Position numbers and translations under genes: made by a program. From the NCBI RefSeq assembly GCF_009866805.1, contig NZ_SIZW01000043.1, positions 434,001-498,000 on the forward strand: a stretch of DNA of 64,000 bases, in the 5' to 3' direction. This document shows positions 43,218 to 52,409 of this stretch, in pieces (positions within the stretch are counted from its first letter, which is position 1; each line of letters begins with the position of its first letter). Below the pieces are notes generated by a model. It had not been told where the DNA came from. It searched no databases and saw nothing but the letters and a program-made list of their open reading frames with translations. This DNA comes from Schauerella aestuarii. GTDB lineage: Bacteria; Pseudomonadota; Gammaproteobacteria; Burkholderiales; Burkholderiaceae_B.

Positions 43218-43871
43218 ATGCGAATCTTGATCGTCGAGGACGACCCCTTATTGGGGGATGGCATTACCCGCGGGCTGAAACTCATGGGCTACGCGGTGGA
43301 CTGGTTCAACAACAGCGCCAATGCGGATCATGCGCAGCAGATGGTGCATTACGATGCCATCGTGCTCGACCTCGGGCTGCCGGGCGAGGACGGCATGGCG
43401 CTGCTCAAGCGGTGGCGGCAACGCGGCCGGCAAACGCCGATCGTGGTGCTTACGGCCCGAGACGCGGTGGAGAGCCGTATCGGCGGGCTGGACGCCGGCG
43501 CGGACGACTACCTCATCAAGCCGGTCACACTGGATGAGCTGGCCGCGCGGTTGCGGGCGGTCACCCGCCGCAGTGCCGGCATGCCTGAGCCGGTCTGGAC
43601 TCATGGCGAGCTGCAATTTCATCCCGCCTCGCGTCAGGCGTACTGGCAGGGCTCAGCTGTGGAGCTCACCAATCGTGAGGCCGCGCTGCTCGAGTTGCTG
43701 CTGTCGCACCCCAATCGTGTGCTCACGCGCGACTTCATCCGCGAGAAACTCTATGACTGGAACGACGACCTCGAGAGCAACGCGCTCGACGTCCACATTC
43801 ATCATCTGCGCCGAAAAATTCACCCGAAGATCGTTCGCACGCTACGCGGCTCGGGCTACACGCTTGGCTGA
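43218..43871 (+). CDS. Response regulator, QseB/PmrA type
   Basis: 217-residue OmpR-family regulator. Receiver with D8/D9, phospho-acceptor Asp51 in VLDLGLPGEDG and switch Lys in LIKPVTLDEL. Winged helix with LTNREAALLELLLSHP and the final RTLRGSGYTLG. ATG at 43218 follows AAAGG. The kinase gene starts 12 bases downstream. Divergent orientation and the TTAA-repeat box suggest it controls itself and the ligase/oxidase cluster. Confidence 0.93.
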   Translation: MRILIVEDDPLLGDGITRGLKLMGYAVDWFNNSANADHAQQMVHYDAIVLDLGLPGEDGMALLKRWRQRGRQTPIVVLTARDAVESRIGGLDAGADDYLIKPVTLDELAARLRAVTRRSAGMPEPVWTHGELQFHPASRQAYWQGSAVELTNREAALLELLLSHPNRVLTRDFIREKLYDWNDDLESNALDVHIHHLRRKIHPKIVRTLRGSGYTLG

Positions 43872-43883
43872 CGGAAGCCTGCC

Positions 43884-45251
43884 ATGACATTGCAACGCCG
43901 CTTGATCGTTTCGGTGCTGTTCGCCGCGCCCTTTGCCTGGCTGCTCACGTTGGGCGTCACGTACTGGCGCGCCCAGCACGAGATCAACGAACTTTACGAC
44001 ACCGACATGGTTCGCCTGGCGCAGCACATGCGCGCGCTGCTGCCGTTACTCGACGATCGCCGCCTCGGCGCGCCAGACACCGTGGAAAATGTGCCGCTGG
44101 GCAATCTGGGCGAGGCGGGGCTGGCCGATCTTGCCGTGTCGGCCTGGGCGGCGGACGGTGGTCGATTGCATATCGATCCCGATGGGGACCGGCTTCCTGC
44201 ATCGCCCGGCGCAGACGGCTTCAGCGCCACGATGATCGATGGCGTGCCATGGCGTCTGTATTACCTCGAGAATGCATCCAACGGCTGGCGAGTGGCGGTA
44301 GGGCAGCGCCTGGGCGAACGCGAAGAGTTGGTCGAGTCTTACCTGATCGGGCAGGCGTTTCCGTGGCTCTTCGGTCTTCCGGTGCTGTTGGCGCTGCTGA
44401 TCTGGGCGGTGCGCCATGCGCTACGTCCGGTGCGGGATCTGTCGGACCAGATCGCGCAGCGCGATCCGGAGGATCCCATCCCGCTCGATGCGTCGGCGGC
44501 GCCAGGAGAGCTTCAGCCGCTCGTGCACGCCATGAATCAGTTGCTGGCGCGGGTGGCCGGCGCGATCGAGCACGAACGCCGGCTGACGGCGGACGCCGCG
44601 CATGAGCTGCGTACTCCGCTGGCTGCATTGCAGTCGCAATGGGACGTCGCGCAGCGGGCGACTGACCCGGCCGAGCGCGACCATGCTCAGGTCAGCATGT
44701 CAGCGGGCATCGAGCGTCTCAATAGACTGGTGTCACAGCTTCTGGCAATGGCACGGTTGGAGAGCGCCATCCAATCCGGTTTTGGGGACGAAGTGCATTG
44801 GCCGCATATCGCACAGGAGGCACTGTCCGATTCGCTGGCACTCGCGCGCCGCAAGGATGTGGACGTTGACATGCACTGGCCGGAGCCCGGTGTGGCACCG
44901 CTGCCGCTGGTCGGCAACGAACATCTGTTGGGGATGATGCTGCGCAATCTGCTGGACAATGCCGTGCGTTATGGTCCCGCCAGCGGCGTGGTCGCCTTGC
45001 GTTTCAGCGCGGATGCCATCACCGTTGAGGATCAGGGCCCGGGCGTTGACCCGTCCGCGATCGGGCGGTTGGGTGACCGGTTCTTTCGCATCGCCGGACA
45101 GCAGGAAAGCGGCAGCGGCTTGGGACTTTCGATTGCGCACCGCATCGCGCATTTGCATGGGTTGCAGGTGCATTTCGAAAATCGGCAGGCCAATGGCTGC
45201 ACAATCGGATTCAGCGCCGCGATCCGCCGCGCCGCGTCATCACCGCTGTGA
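43884..45251 (+). CDS. Sensor histidine kinase, QseC/PmrB type
   Basis: 455 residues. Two membrane helices (about 8-27 and 160-178) enclose a periplasmic domain of roughly 130 residues. Then HAMP-like linker, H-box DAAHELRTPLAAL with His240, N-box LRNLLDNAVRYG and glycine boxes DQGPGVD and GSGLGLSIAHRIAH. Cognate to the regulator encoded just upstream. The periplasmic sensor lacks a recognisable ligand motif; Fe3+, polymyxin or catecholamine-type signals known for relatives cannot be inferred here. Confidence 0.92.
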   Translation: MTLQRRLIVSVLFAAPFAWLLTLGVTYWRAQHEINELYDTDMVRLAQHMRALLPLLDDRRLGAPDTVENVPLGNLGEAGLADLAVSAWAADGGRLHIDPDGDRLPASPGADGFSATMIDGVPWRLYYLENASNGWRVAVGQRLGEREELVESYLIGQAFPWLFGLPVLLALLIWAVRHALRPVRDLSDQIAQRDPEDPIPLDASAAPGELQPLVHAMNQLLARVAGAIEHERRLTADAAHELRTPLAALQSQWDVAQRATDPAERDHAQVSMSAGIERLNRLVSQLLAMARLESAIQSGFGDEVHWPHIAQEALSDSLALARRKDVDVDMHWPEPGVAPLPLVGNEHLLGMMLRNLLDNAVRYGPASGVVALRFSADAITVEDQGPGVDPSAIGRLGDRFFRIAGQQESGSGLGLSIAHRIAHLHGLQVHFENRQANGCTIGFSAAIRRAASSPL

Positions 45252-45326
45252 ATCATTTTGCCGCGCGAAGTGGAGTCAACGCTTCGATGACATAACAAGC
45301 GGCGAATGCGATCGGTCCGCGCCGAT

Positions 45327-47666
45327 TCAGAAATGGCGGGGCAGGTAGATGCTGACGTGTGTGCCCATGCCGGCGGTTGAGGAAATGGTCACTTGCCCAT
45401 CGGACTGTTTTGCAAATCCGTAGATCATCGATAGTCCCAACCCCGTTCCTTTGCCGATGGGCTTGGTGGTAAAGAAGGGTTCGAATGCCTTTGCGACCAC
45501 ATCCGGCGACATGCCCGATCCCGTATCGCTCACCGTCATGACGACGTAATCGCCCGCGGCAATTTCCAGTTCTCGTGCAAAGTCGGGGTCAACGCTGCGA
45601 TTGGCTGTTTCGATAACGATGCGGCCGCCTTCAGGCATGGCATCGCGTGCATTGATGCACAGATTGAGCAGGGCGTTTTCGAATTGCGAGACGTCGACGA
45701 CGGCCGCCCACAAGTGCGATTCGGGGCGGCAGACCACCGCAATGCTGGGGGTCACGCTTCGCCGGATCAGGTCAAGCATGCCATCGATCACGTCGTTGAG
45801 ATTTGACGCCTTTGGCGTGAGCGGCTGTTGCCTTGAAAACGCCAGCAGCCGGTGCGTCAGCACTGCAGCGCGCGCGGCCGCTTCGTGTGCGGCGTTGCGA
45901 TATTTCTCGAGGTCTTCGAGCCTGCCTTGCTTCATCCGCACACCCATCAGTTCCAGCGCGCCCGTGATTCCGGCCAGCAGGTTATTGAAGTCGTGCGCGA
46001 TGCCGCCGGTCAGTTGGCCCACGGCCTCCATCTTTTGCGCCTGGCGCAGCGAGGCCTCCGCAGCCAATTGGTCAGTCACATCGCGACCGACCGCAAAGAA
46101 CGCTTCCATGTTGTCGGCGGGATTGGCGGTCCACGTGATCGAGCGCCGCGTGCCGTCCTTGGCAATGAAGCGGTTCATGAATCCTGAGATCTCTTCGCCC
46201 GCGGCGAGGCGGCGGAGGGTCTCGTGGGTCGCTTCGTGATCCTCGGGGTCAATGAGCGTCATGAAGGGGCGATCGAAAAGCTCTGCCTCGTTCCAGCCAA
46301 GCAAAGCGGTCCAGGCCGGGTTCACCGCGCGGATGAAACCGTCCAGCCCGGCAGTGCCCATCAGGTCGTTGGTACGCTCCCAAAGTCGATCGCGTTCGGC
46401 CGTGCGTTTGATCAGATCGGCCTGCCGCATTTTCTCCGATGTGATGTCGCGTGCCGAGCAGTAAACCTTGGTGTCGTCGCGCACGGCAACCCAAGAGAGC
46501 CAGCGCCAGCTGCCGTCGCGATGCTGTAGCCGGTTTTCGAAGGCAAGCGACGACTGACCGCGATCGAACGTGTTGGCCCATGCGCGGCGGGTCGCCGGCT
46601 CATCCTCGGGATGCACCAGACTGAAGAAGGTGCATTGGGCGATTTTCTCTTCCGGCCAGCCCAGTGTGGTCAACCATGCGGGGTTCGACGCCTCGATATA
46701 GCCGCTCGCGTTGATCACGCCGAGGATGTCCGGACTGAGATGCCATGTGCGACCGCGCGCCAGGGACTGCGCAATCACTTTTTGTTCAAGTTCGGCGTTC
46801 AGCGATCGCAAGCGCGCGATGGCGTGATCGCGTTCAGCTTCGACGGCGCGCCGACCTTCGACGTCGATCAACACGCCGGGAAAGCGAACGCCGATACCCT
46901 CTGGGGACAGCTCGACCTGCCCGTTGGCCTCGATCCAATAATAATGACCGTCGGCACGTCGCACACGATATTGGTGTGCGTAGGCGCCGCCTCGCGCGAC
47001 GACCTCATCGATCGCGCCGACGAGACCGTCTCGATCGTCGGGATGAACCGTGGCGATCACTTGATTCAGACTAAGCCCGCTGCGGCCAAGCGATGGGTCC
47101 AGCCCAAAGCTTTTGGCAAAGGCTTCATCCACCGTAAAGCGGTCTTCGACCAGATCCCACACCCAGGTGCCGATAATGGCGCCGGCCGAAAGGGCAAGTT
47201 GTACGCGTTCGGCATATTGCGCGGCGCGCCGTTTCGCCATGACCATCGGCGTGGTTTCGGTTGCGACGTTGAGAAAGCCGCACACGCGACCTTCATGGCG
47301 CAGCGGACTATAAGAGAAGGTCCAGTAGGTGTCTTCGTCGTAGCCCTTGCGCGTCATCACGAGGTGCATGTCGTCAAAACGCAAGGATTCGCCTGTCATG
47401 ACCCGATCGACCAGCGGGCTGATGTCGGACCACACCTCCTTCCAGACCACATTCAGGGGGAGACCCAGGGCCCGTGGATGGCGATCCCCCAGGAAGGACG
47501 CGTATGCCTCGTTGTAGATCAATGTCCTGTCGGGACCCCATGCCATGCACATGCCAAATCCGCTGGACATGACGATGTCATAAGCGATCTGCAACGATGC
47601 CGGCCACTGATCCCTGGGCCCAAGCAACGTCTGACGCCAGTCAAACGTGTTGAAGTTGAAGTGCAC
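45327..47666 (-). CDS. Multi-PAS sensor histidine kinase (soluble, orphan)
   Basis: 779 residues without membrane helices. Four PAS/PAC-type modules occupy about residues 10-540: the first begins TLLGPRDQWPASLQIA, a common opening of such kinases; later ones include WTADNMEAFFAVGRD-type PAC ends. The kinase core follows: GGIAHDFNNLLAGITG, LLNLCINARDAMPEGG, DTGSGM and GKGTGLGLSMIYGF. No receiver domain and no adjacent response regulator, so its partner is elsewhere. Convergent with the QseC-like gene (75 bases). Confidence 0.9.
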   Translation of the reverse strand: MHFNFNTFDWRQTLLGPRDQWPASLQIAYDIVMSSGFGMCMAWGPDRTLIYNEAYASFLGDRHPRALGLPLNVVWKEVWSDISPLVDRVMTGESLRFDDMHLVMTRKGYDEDTYWTFSYSPLRHEGRVCGFLNVATETTPMVMAKRRAAQYAERVQLALSAGAIIGTWVWDLVEDRFTVDEAFAKSFGLDPSLGRSGLSLNQVIATVHPDDRDGLVGAIDEVVARGGAYAHQYRVRRADGHYYWIEANGQVELSPEGIGVRFPGVLIDVEGRRAVEAERDHAIARLRSLNAELEQKVIAQSLARGRTWHLSPDILGVINASGYIEASNPAWLTTLGWPEEKIAQCTFFSLVHPEDEPATRRAWANTFDRGQSSLAFENRLQHRDGSWRWLSWVAVRDDTKVYCSARDITSEKMRQADLIKRTAERDRLWERTNDLMGTAGLDGFIRAVNPAWTALLGWNEAELFDRPFMTLIDPEDHEATHETLRRLAAGEEISGFMNRFIAKDGTRRSITWTANPADNMEAFFAVGRDVTDQLAAEASLRQAQKMEAVGQLTGGIAHDFNNLLAGITGALELMGVRMKQGRLEDLEKYRNAAHEAAARAAVLTHRLLAFSRQQPLTPKASNLNDVIDGMLDLIRRSVTPSIAVVCRPESHLWAAVVDVSQFENALLNLCINARDAMPEGGRIVIETANRSVDPDFARELEIAAGDYVVMTVSDTGSGMSPDVVAKAFEPFFTTKPIGKGTGLGLSMIYGFAKQSDGQVTISSTAGMGTHVSIYLPRHF

Positions 47667-47880
47667 CGAATGTTCCTGTTCGTGGCAGTGGGGCGTCGCT
47701 CTGCCACTTCCGTCTTTGAAGATGCGTCGTAAATCGACCTGATGCGCCGTAAAACGTACAGGAGTTTACTCTGCGCCGTACGCCTGCCCGTATTTCAACT
47801 AATCAAACTAGTCCGTTTTAGCCTTCATGCCGCATGAGGACCTGTGTAATCTCCGTAAAAAGCAAAATACGAGAACGGAT

Positions 47881-48066
47881 ATGTGCGCGGATCCCAAAAT
47901 CGATGTGTTCAAGACAAAGCACGACAAGTTCTTTTGCTGGGTCAGCTGGGTGAGTTCGGAGGCGGTGGCGCGCGATGGCCGCATGCGTTTGCGAACGAAG
48001 AATTGCGATTCCAGACAGGAAGCGCTGCTGGCCGCCGAGGCCGTGGCGGGGATCGTTGAGGGATAA
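47881..48066 (+). CDS. Small conserved-looking protein of unknown function
   Basis: 61 residues from the ATG at 47881 (an earlier in-frame ATG at 47827 adds 18). The protein is compact and mixed in charge: KHDKFFCWVSWVSSE then RLRTKNCDSRQEALLAAE. No known domain. It lies 78 bases before another small gene and upstream of the manganese catalase, which suggests a stress-linked group, but the coding call is moderate. Confidence 0.5.
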   Translation: MCADPKIDVFKTKHDKFFCWVSWVSSEAVARDGRMRLRTKNCDSRQEALLAAEAVAGIVEG

Positions 48067-48144
48067 GGGGAGTCTTCGCGAGGGTTGTTGGCGCGCAGGC
48101 ATGTGCGATGCGCGCCATGCGCACTACTTTCACTCGGGATCGCC

Positions 48145-48483
48145 ATGCAACAAGACCACACCATCGCCTTCATATTCTCCAGCTTCGACGACGCGCAGGT
48201 CGCGCGACAGGCTCTGATCGATTCGAACAGGATCGATGCCGACCGTATCCGCGTCGACGTTCGTGAAGACGAGGCGGGCCCCACGGAAGGCAACTTTGTG
48301 ATTGGCAACAAGCGGCATGACGGCAAACAATCGGGCGATTACGACGAGCAATATGCCAATCCTCGGATCGATGGCTCCGTCACGTTATTCGTGAGCTGCA
48401 CATCGGCGGAAGAAGCGCATGAGATGCGAAGCGATCTATCGGCGCGCGGCGCAGTCGATCTCGCCGATCGAACACCTTCCTGA
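48145..48483 (+). CDS. Small stress-type protein of unknown function
   Basis: 112 residues starting MQQDHTIAFIFSSFDD. The first half resembles the alpha/beta opening of general-stress proteins that begin with a beta strand and a DDAxxARQAL-like helix. The middle is a polar EGNFVIGNKRHDGKQSGDY loop, and the end is another beta-alpha unit (SVTLFVSCTSAEEAHEM). No catalytic motif. It is located between the PAS kinase and the manganese catalase. Confidence 0.7.
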   Translation: MQQDHTIAFIFSSFDDAQVARQALIDSNRIDADRIRVDVREDEAGPTEGNFVIGNKRHDGKQSGDYDEQYANPRIDGSVTLFVSCTSAEEAHEMRSDLSARGAVDLADRTPS

Positions 48484-48878
48484 GCCATTCGATCGCACGA
48501 CCCGGCACGAAGATATTGCATGGTTGAGCACGATTGTGCGATGCCGGTGTGCACGGCGCCGCAACGCACAGCCGATTCTTCTGACCTGCGTTGCCTCTCA
48601 TGTTATCGGCATCAACGCTGTGGACACACGGTGTTTCGATTGAGTTGCGCTTGCTATGAAGCGGTACGGGTATTCGGCAAATTCGGTTGCGCCAGACGAT
48701 GATTTATGCGCCTTTAATGATGATGGCGGTCATCTCGGCACTGTCCATGCGAGAGAACAGGCACAGGATCCAAACGATCTTTTCTGCATGACGCTGCGTC
48801 GAAGCACGTCATGGTCAACGCATCGACAGTCCGCCGCGCATTCTGCCCCGTGGATATCAAAAACATCTGGAGCTATCC
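48484..48878. other. Intergenic region upstream of the manganese catalase
   Basis: About 395 bases. A cysteine-rich 60-codon frame (48520-48702, plus) exists but has no ribosome site or family match, so I do not call it. The region should hold the catalase promoter; none could be identified with confidence. Confidence 0.45.
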
Positions 48879-49766
48879 ATGTTCGCGCACAACAAACGCT
48901 TGCAGTACACCGTACGGGTATCCGAATCGAATCCCGGCCTGGCCAATCTGCTTCTCGAGCAATTTGGCGGTCCGCAAGGCGAGTTGGCTGCCGCCTGTCG
49001 CTACTTCGGTCAATCGCTGGCTGACGATGACCCGGGTCGTAAAGACTTGTTGATGGACATTGCGACCGAAGAGCTGTCCCACCTGGAAATCATCGGCAAC
49101 CTGGTTGCGATGCTGAACAAGGGTGCCAAGGGTCAGCTAGCCGAAGCCACGGCAAGTGAAGCCGAAATCTACAAGGGGCTCAACGGCCCGGGTAACGATT
49201 CGCACACCACGCAACTGCTGTACGGCGGTGGTCCGGCCCTCACGAATTCGGCCGGTCAATTGTGGACCGCAGGCTATATCGATAACGTAGGCGATCCGTC
49301 CGCTGACTTGCGGTCGAATATCGCGGCCGAGGCACGCGCCAAAATCATCTATGAACGATTGATCAATGCAACGCAAGACCCCGGCGTGAAAGATACGCTG
49401 ACGTTCTTGATGACGCGTGAAATCGCCCACCAGAAGTCGTTCGAAAAGGCGCTGTATGCCATGGAGCCGAATTTTCCGCCGGGCAAACTGCAGGGCGACC
49501 CGCGATTTACGTCGGTGTACTTCAACATGTCCCAAGGCGATGGCGATATGCGCGGTTCGTGGAACAGCGATGAGAACTTCGAGTACATCTCCGATCGTCA
49601 GGCGCAGCGCGCGGTAGACGGTGGCGATGGCACGGCGACGGTTGCCTTGCAATCCTATGAAGTCGAGGACCTGCAGGCCATGGTGTCGCGCACCGTGTCG
49701 GATCCCAACATCGATCCGCAGACGGGTGCTGAACTGGGCGCCGGCGATGTCGCCGTCATCAAGTAA
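48879..49766 (+). CDS. Manganese catalase
   Basis: 295-residue di-manganese (non-haem) catalase that disproportionates H2O2. Ferritin-like four-helix ligands are visible: Glu in QGELAAACRYF, the ATEELSHLE motif (Glu...His), Glu in AAEARAKIIYERL and His in MTREIAHQKSFEKAL. The C-terminal tail (AVDGGDGTATVAL to the end) is extended and polar. ATG at 48879; single-gene unit closed by a strong terminator. Cytoplasmic. Such enzymes are often stationary-phase or stress induced. Confidence 0.95.
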   Translation: MFAHNKRLQYTVRVSESNPGLANLLLEQFGGPQGELAAACRYFGQSLADDDPGRKDLLMDIATEELSHLEIIGNLVAMLNKGAKGQLAEATASEAEIYKGLNGPGNDSHTTQLLYGGGPALTNSAGQLWTAGYIDNVGDPSADLRSNIAAEARAKIIYERLINATQDPGVKDTLTFLMTREIAHQKSFEKALYAMEPNFPPGKLQGDPRFTSVYFNMSQGDGDMRGSWNSDENFEYISDRQAQRAVDGGDGTATVALQSYEVEDLQAMVSRTVSDPNIDPQTGAELGAGDVAVIK

Positions 49767-49797
49767 TCTGCATTGAGCATCAGCTGGTGATGAACGT

Positions 49798-49825
49798 GGG
49801 GCGGAGATGATCCGCCCCATTTTTT
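49798..49825 (+). terminator. Rho-independent terminator of the manganese catalase gene
   Basis: Perfect 8-bp stem GGGGCGGA/TCCGCCCC with a five-base loop, followed by A and six T, 31 bases beyond the stop codon. Confidence 0.93.
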
Positions 49826-49859
49826 CGTCCATGCACTTTCGCCTGAGCACCTTTTCATC

Positions 49860-51248
49860 TCAGCACTCCACGATATTCACCGCCAGTCCGCCACGTGCGG
49901 TTTCCTTGTACTTGTTGAGCATGTCGGCGCCGGTTTCGCGCATGGTCTTGATGACCTTGTCCAGGCTCACGTGGTGCGCGCCATCGCCATAGAGCGCCAT
50001 GCGGGCCGCATTGATGGCTTTCACCGATGCGATGGCATTGCGCTCGATACAGGGGATCTGCACCAGGCCGCCGACGGGATCGCAGGTTAGGCCAAGATGG
50101 TGCTCCATGCCGATTTCGGCGGCATTTTCCACTTGGCTTGGCGTGCCGCCGAGCACGGCGCACAATGCGCCTGCGGCCATGGAACACGCCACGCCGACCT
50201 CACCTTGGCATCCCACCTCGGCACCGCTGATCGACGCGTTTTCCTTGTACAGGATGCCGATGGCACCGGCCGTGAGCAGAAAGTCGATCACGCCTCGATC
50301 GCAGGCGTCCGGGATCGCCTGTGTGTAGTAGTGCAGGACGGCGGGGATAATGCCGGCCGCGCCATTGGTCGGCGCGGTGACCACCCGGCCACCGGCCGCG
50401 TTTTCCTCGTTGACGGCAAGCGCCCAGAGGTTGACCCAATCCAGCACGCGCAGCGGATCCTCGGGCGTGGGGCTGAAGACACCCAGCCGCTGTTCCAGGC
50501 GTGCGGCGCGACGGCGCACTTTGAAGCCGCCAGGCAGGATGCCCTCCGTACGACAGCCGCGCTGTACGCAGTCCTGCATGACTTGCCAGATCTTGAGCAG
50601 GCCGGCATCGATTTCGCTATCGGTGCGCCAGTGGCGTTCGTTGCCGCGCATGAGCGCTGCGATGCTGATCCCGTGCGCCTCCGTGAGGCGCAACAGATCG
50701 TCGGCGTGATGAAAGGGATACGGGAGGATGGTGGTATCCGGCGCGATGATCTTCTGCCTGCTGCCGTCGGACGCCACGGCGTCGCTCACTACGAACCCGC
50801 CGCCTACGGAGTAGTAGGTCGCCTCGCGGAGCAGGGCGTTGTTTCGGTCGAAAGCCGTGAACGTCATGCCGTTGGCATGAAACGGTAGGGACCGGGTGCG
50901 ATGGAAGACGATGTCTTGCGCGTCGTCGAACGCCACGGCGTGGCTGCCGCCAAGCGAGATCGACTGTGTGGCGCGGATCGCGTCCAGGCGGTTTGGAATG
51001 GCGTCGACGTCTACCGTATCCGGCTCATGTCCGGCGAGTCCCAGCATGACGGCCGTGCCGCTACCGTGACCTTTTCCTGTGGCGCCGAGCGACCCATAAA
51101 GCGCCACGCTCACCCGTGCGACATTCGTGATCTCATTGCCATGCTGCAATGCGCGCGTGAACAGCACCGCCGCTCGCATGGGACCCACGGTGTGCGAGCT
51201 CGATGGCCCGATGCCTATTTTGAACAGGTCGAAGACGCTGACTGCCAC
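49860..51248 (-). CDS. sdaA: L-serine ammonia-lyase (single-chain, iron-sulfur)
   Basis: Deaminates L-serine to pyruvate and ammonia. 462 residues, the usual length of single-chain SdaA. The N-terminal beta domain opens [20 protein letters not shown]. The catalytic alpha domain carries the cysteines expected to hold the [4Fe-4S] cluster ([31 protein letters not shown]). The chain ends with the conserved Cys residue, as in other family members, where it can occupy the active site. Divergent from a LysR gene across 154 bases, a likely regulator. Confidence 0.95.
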   Translation of the reverse strand: MAVSVFDLFKIGIGPSSSHTVGPMRAAVLFTRALQHGNEITNVARVSVALYGSLGATGKGHGSGTAVMLGLAGHEPDTVDVDAIPNRLDAIRATQSISLGGSHAVAFDDAQDIVFHRTRSLPFHANGMTFTAFDRNNALLREATYYSVGGGFVVSDAVASDGSRQKIIAPDTTILPYPFHHADDLLRLTEAHGISIAALMRGNERHWRTDSEIDAGLLKIWQVMQDCVQRGCRTEGILPGGFKVRRRAARLEQRLGVFSPTPEDPLRVLDWVNLWALAVNEENAAGGRVVTAPTNGAAGIIPAVLHYYTQAIPDACDRGVIDFLLTAGAIGILYKENASISGAEVGCQGEVGVACSMAAGALCAVLGGTPSQVENAAEIGMEHHLGLTCDPVGGLVQIPCIERNAIASVKAINAARMALYGDGAHHVSLDKVIKTMRETGADMLNKYKETARGGLAVNIVEC

Positions 51249-51350
51249 GGTATGGGTCTCCCTTTGCCGCGCTGAATGGCCACGCGGATATTTATTGATC
51301 GCCCCATGGTAAGAAGGCGATATCGTTACGTCTACTGATATAAATTAAGC

Positions 51351-51366
51351 ATATTCATTAGAATAT
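51351..51366. promoter_or_regulatory. Inverted repeat between sdaA and lysR (candidate LysR site)
   Basis: ATATTC-ATTA-GAATAT, a 6-bp inverted repeat in an AT-rich stretch 37 bases before the LysR ATG. Palindromes of this size in a divergent lysR/target intergenic region commonly mark the regulator's site. Confidence 0.4.
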
Positions 51367-51402
51367 CTATCGATTAAAGAAAGAGGCAAGGGCCCTGACG
51401 CA

Positions 51403-52311
51403 ATGGATATGAATCGCCTTTTGACGCTGCGCGCGCTAGCCACCTGCGGCACGATGGCAGCGGCTGCGCAGTCGTTGCACCTCACGCCGTCGGCCATCTC
51501 GCAGCAGCTCGCGCAACTCGAGCGCGATCTCGATACCCGATTGACCGAACGCCGCGGACGTGGCGTGGCGTTGACGCCCGCAGGAGAAGCGTTGGTGCGT
51601 CACACCGAGCGCATCATGGGCGTGCTCGATGAGGCGAAGGCCGAACTGGCGCAATTGCGCAGCGACATCGCCGGGGAGTTGCGGGTGGCATCGTTTCCCT
51701 CCATCGCGGTGGCCGTACTCGCAGATACGGTGCGGGAGTTGCAGGATTCCCATCCCCACTTGAGGATCGTGGTGCAGGAAATGGAGCCGCAGGAGGGCCT
51801 CACGGCATTGGGTGCGTGGCACACCGATGTGGCTATCATCGACGATCTGGCCGCCGATCCCGGCGGGCGTCATGATGCCTACGACTTGCTGCCGGTCGGG
51901 CAGGATGTGCTGCATGTGTTGCTGCCGAGCGACCATCCGCTGGCCACGCGCGCATCGCTGCGGGTTGTGGATCTGCGCGATGCCGCATGGGCGCTGGATT
52001 CGACGTCCAGTTCGTTCGGGGCATTCATCGCCGGGTTGTGCCGGCGCGCCGGATTCGAACCGCGAATCAATGCGCACTGCTCGGGTTTCGGGATGGTTGC
52101 AGCCATGGTGGCGTCGGGCTGTTCGATTTCGCTCGCATCCGGGTTGCGCCTGATCAAACCCTTGCCTGGGGTGACGGCGGTGCGTCTGCGGCCGGAGATT
52201 CAACGCCGCATTCTGCTGGCCTATCGCAAGGGCGAACGGCAGCATCCGGCCGTCCAGGCCTTCGTGAATGCGTTGCAAGACAGTGCGGCGCGTGTACTGT
52301 TGCGCAAGTGA
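51403..52311 (+). CDS. LysR-family transcriptional regulator
   Basis: 302 residues. The N-terminal HTH MDMNRLLTLRALATCGTMAA and the recognition region HLTPSAISQQLAQLERDL belong to the ArgP/CysB-like LysR class. The effector domain contains LRVASFPSIAVAVLADTV. Divergent from sdaA, which it may activate or repress in response to serine or a related amino acid; this is inference from orientation. Confidence 0.93.
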   Translation: MDMNRLLTLRALATCGTMAAAAQSLHLTPSAISQQLAQLERDLDTRLTERRGRGVALTPAGEALVRHTERIMGVLDEAKAELAQLRSDIAGELRVASFPSIAVAVLADTVRELQDSHPHLRIVVQEMEPQEGLTALGAWHTDVAIIDDLAADPGGRHDAYDLLPVGQDVLHVLLPSDHPLATRASLRVVDLRDAAWALDSTSSSFGAFIAGLCRRAGFEPRINAHCSGFGMVAAMVASGCSISLASGLRLIKPLPGVTAVRLRPEIQRRILLAYRKGERQHPAVQAFVNALQDSAARVLLRK

Positions 52312-52409
52312 GAACGACGCTGCGGTGCGGTGCCATGTTAAAGGCGCCGCTAGCCGCCCGGCTGCTGGTCAGCCGCTCGCGGCTCGGCTGCCCGCGGGTT
52401 ATCTGCCTG

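Noticed and set aside
47808-48326. 172-codon minus-strand frame across two small plus-strand genes
   Set aside because: Product is Ser/Arg/Ala-rich without any domain; the plus-strand proteins have more natural composition.
48520-48702. Cysteine-rich 60-codon frame resembling a zinc-binding peptide
   Set aside because: Cysteine spacing does not match a known zinc motif, no ribosome site, and parallel frames in the same stretch look equally random.
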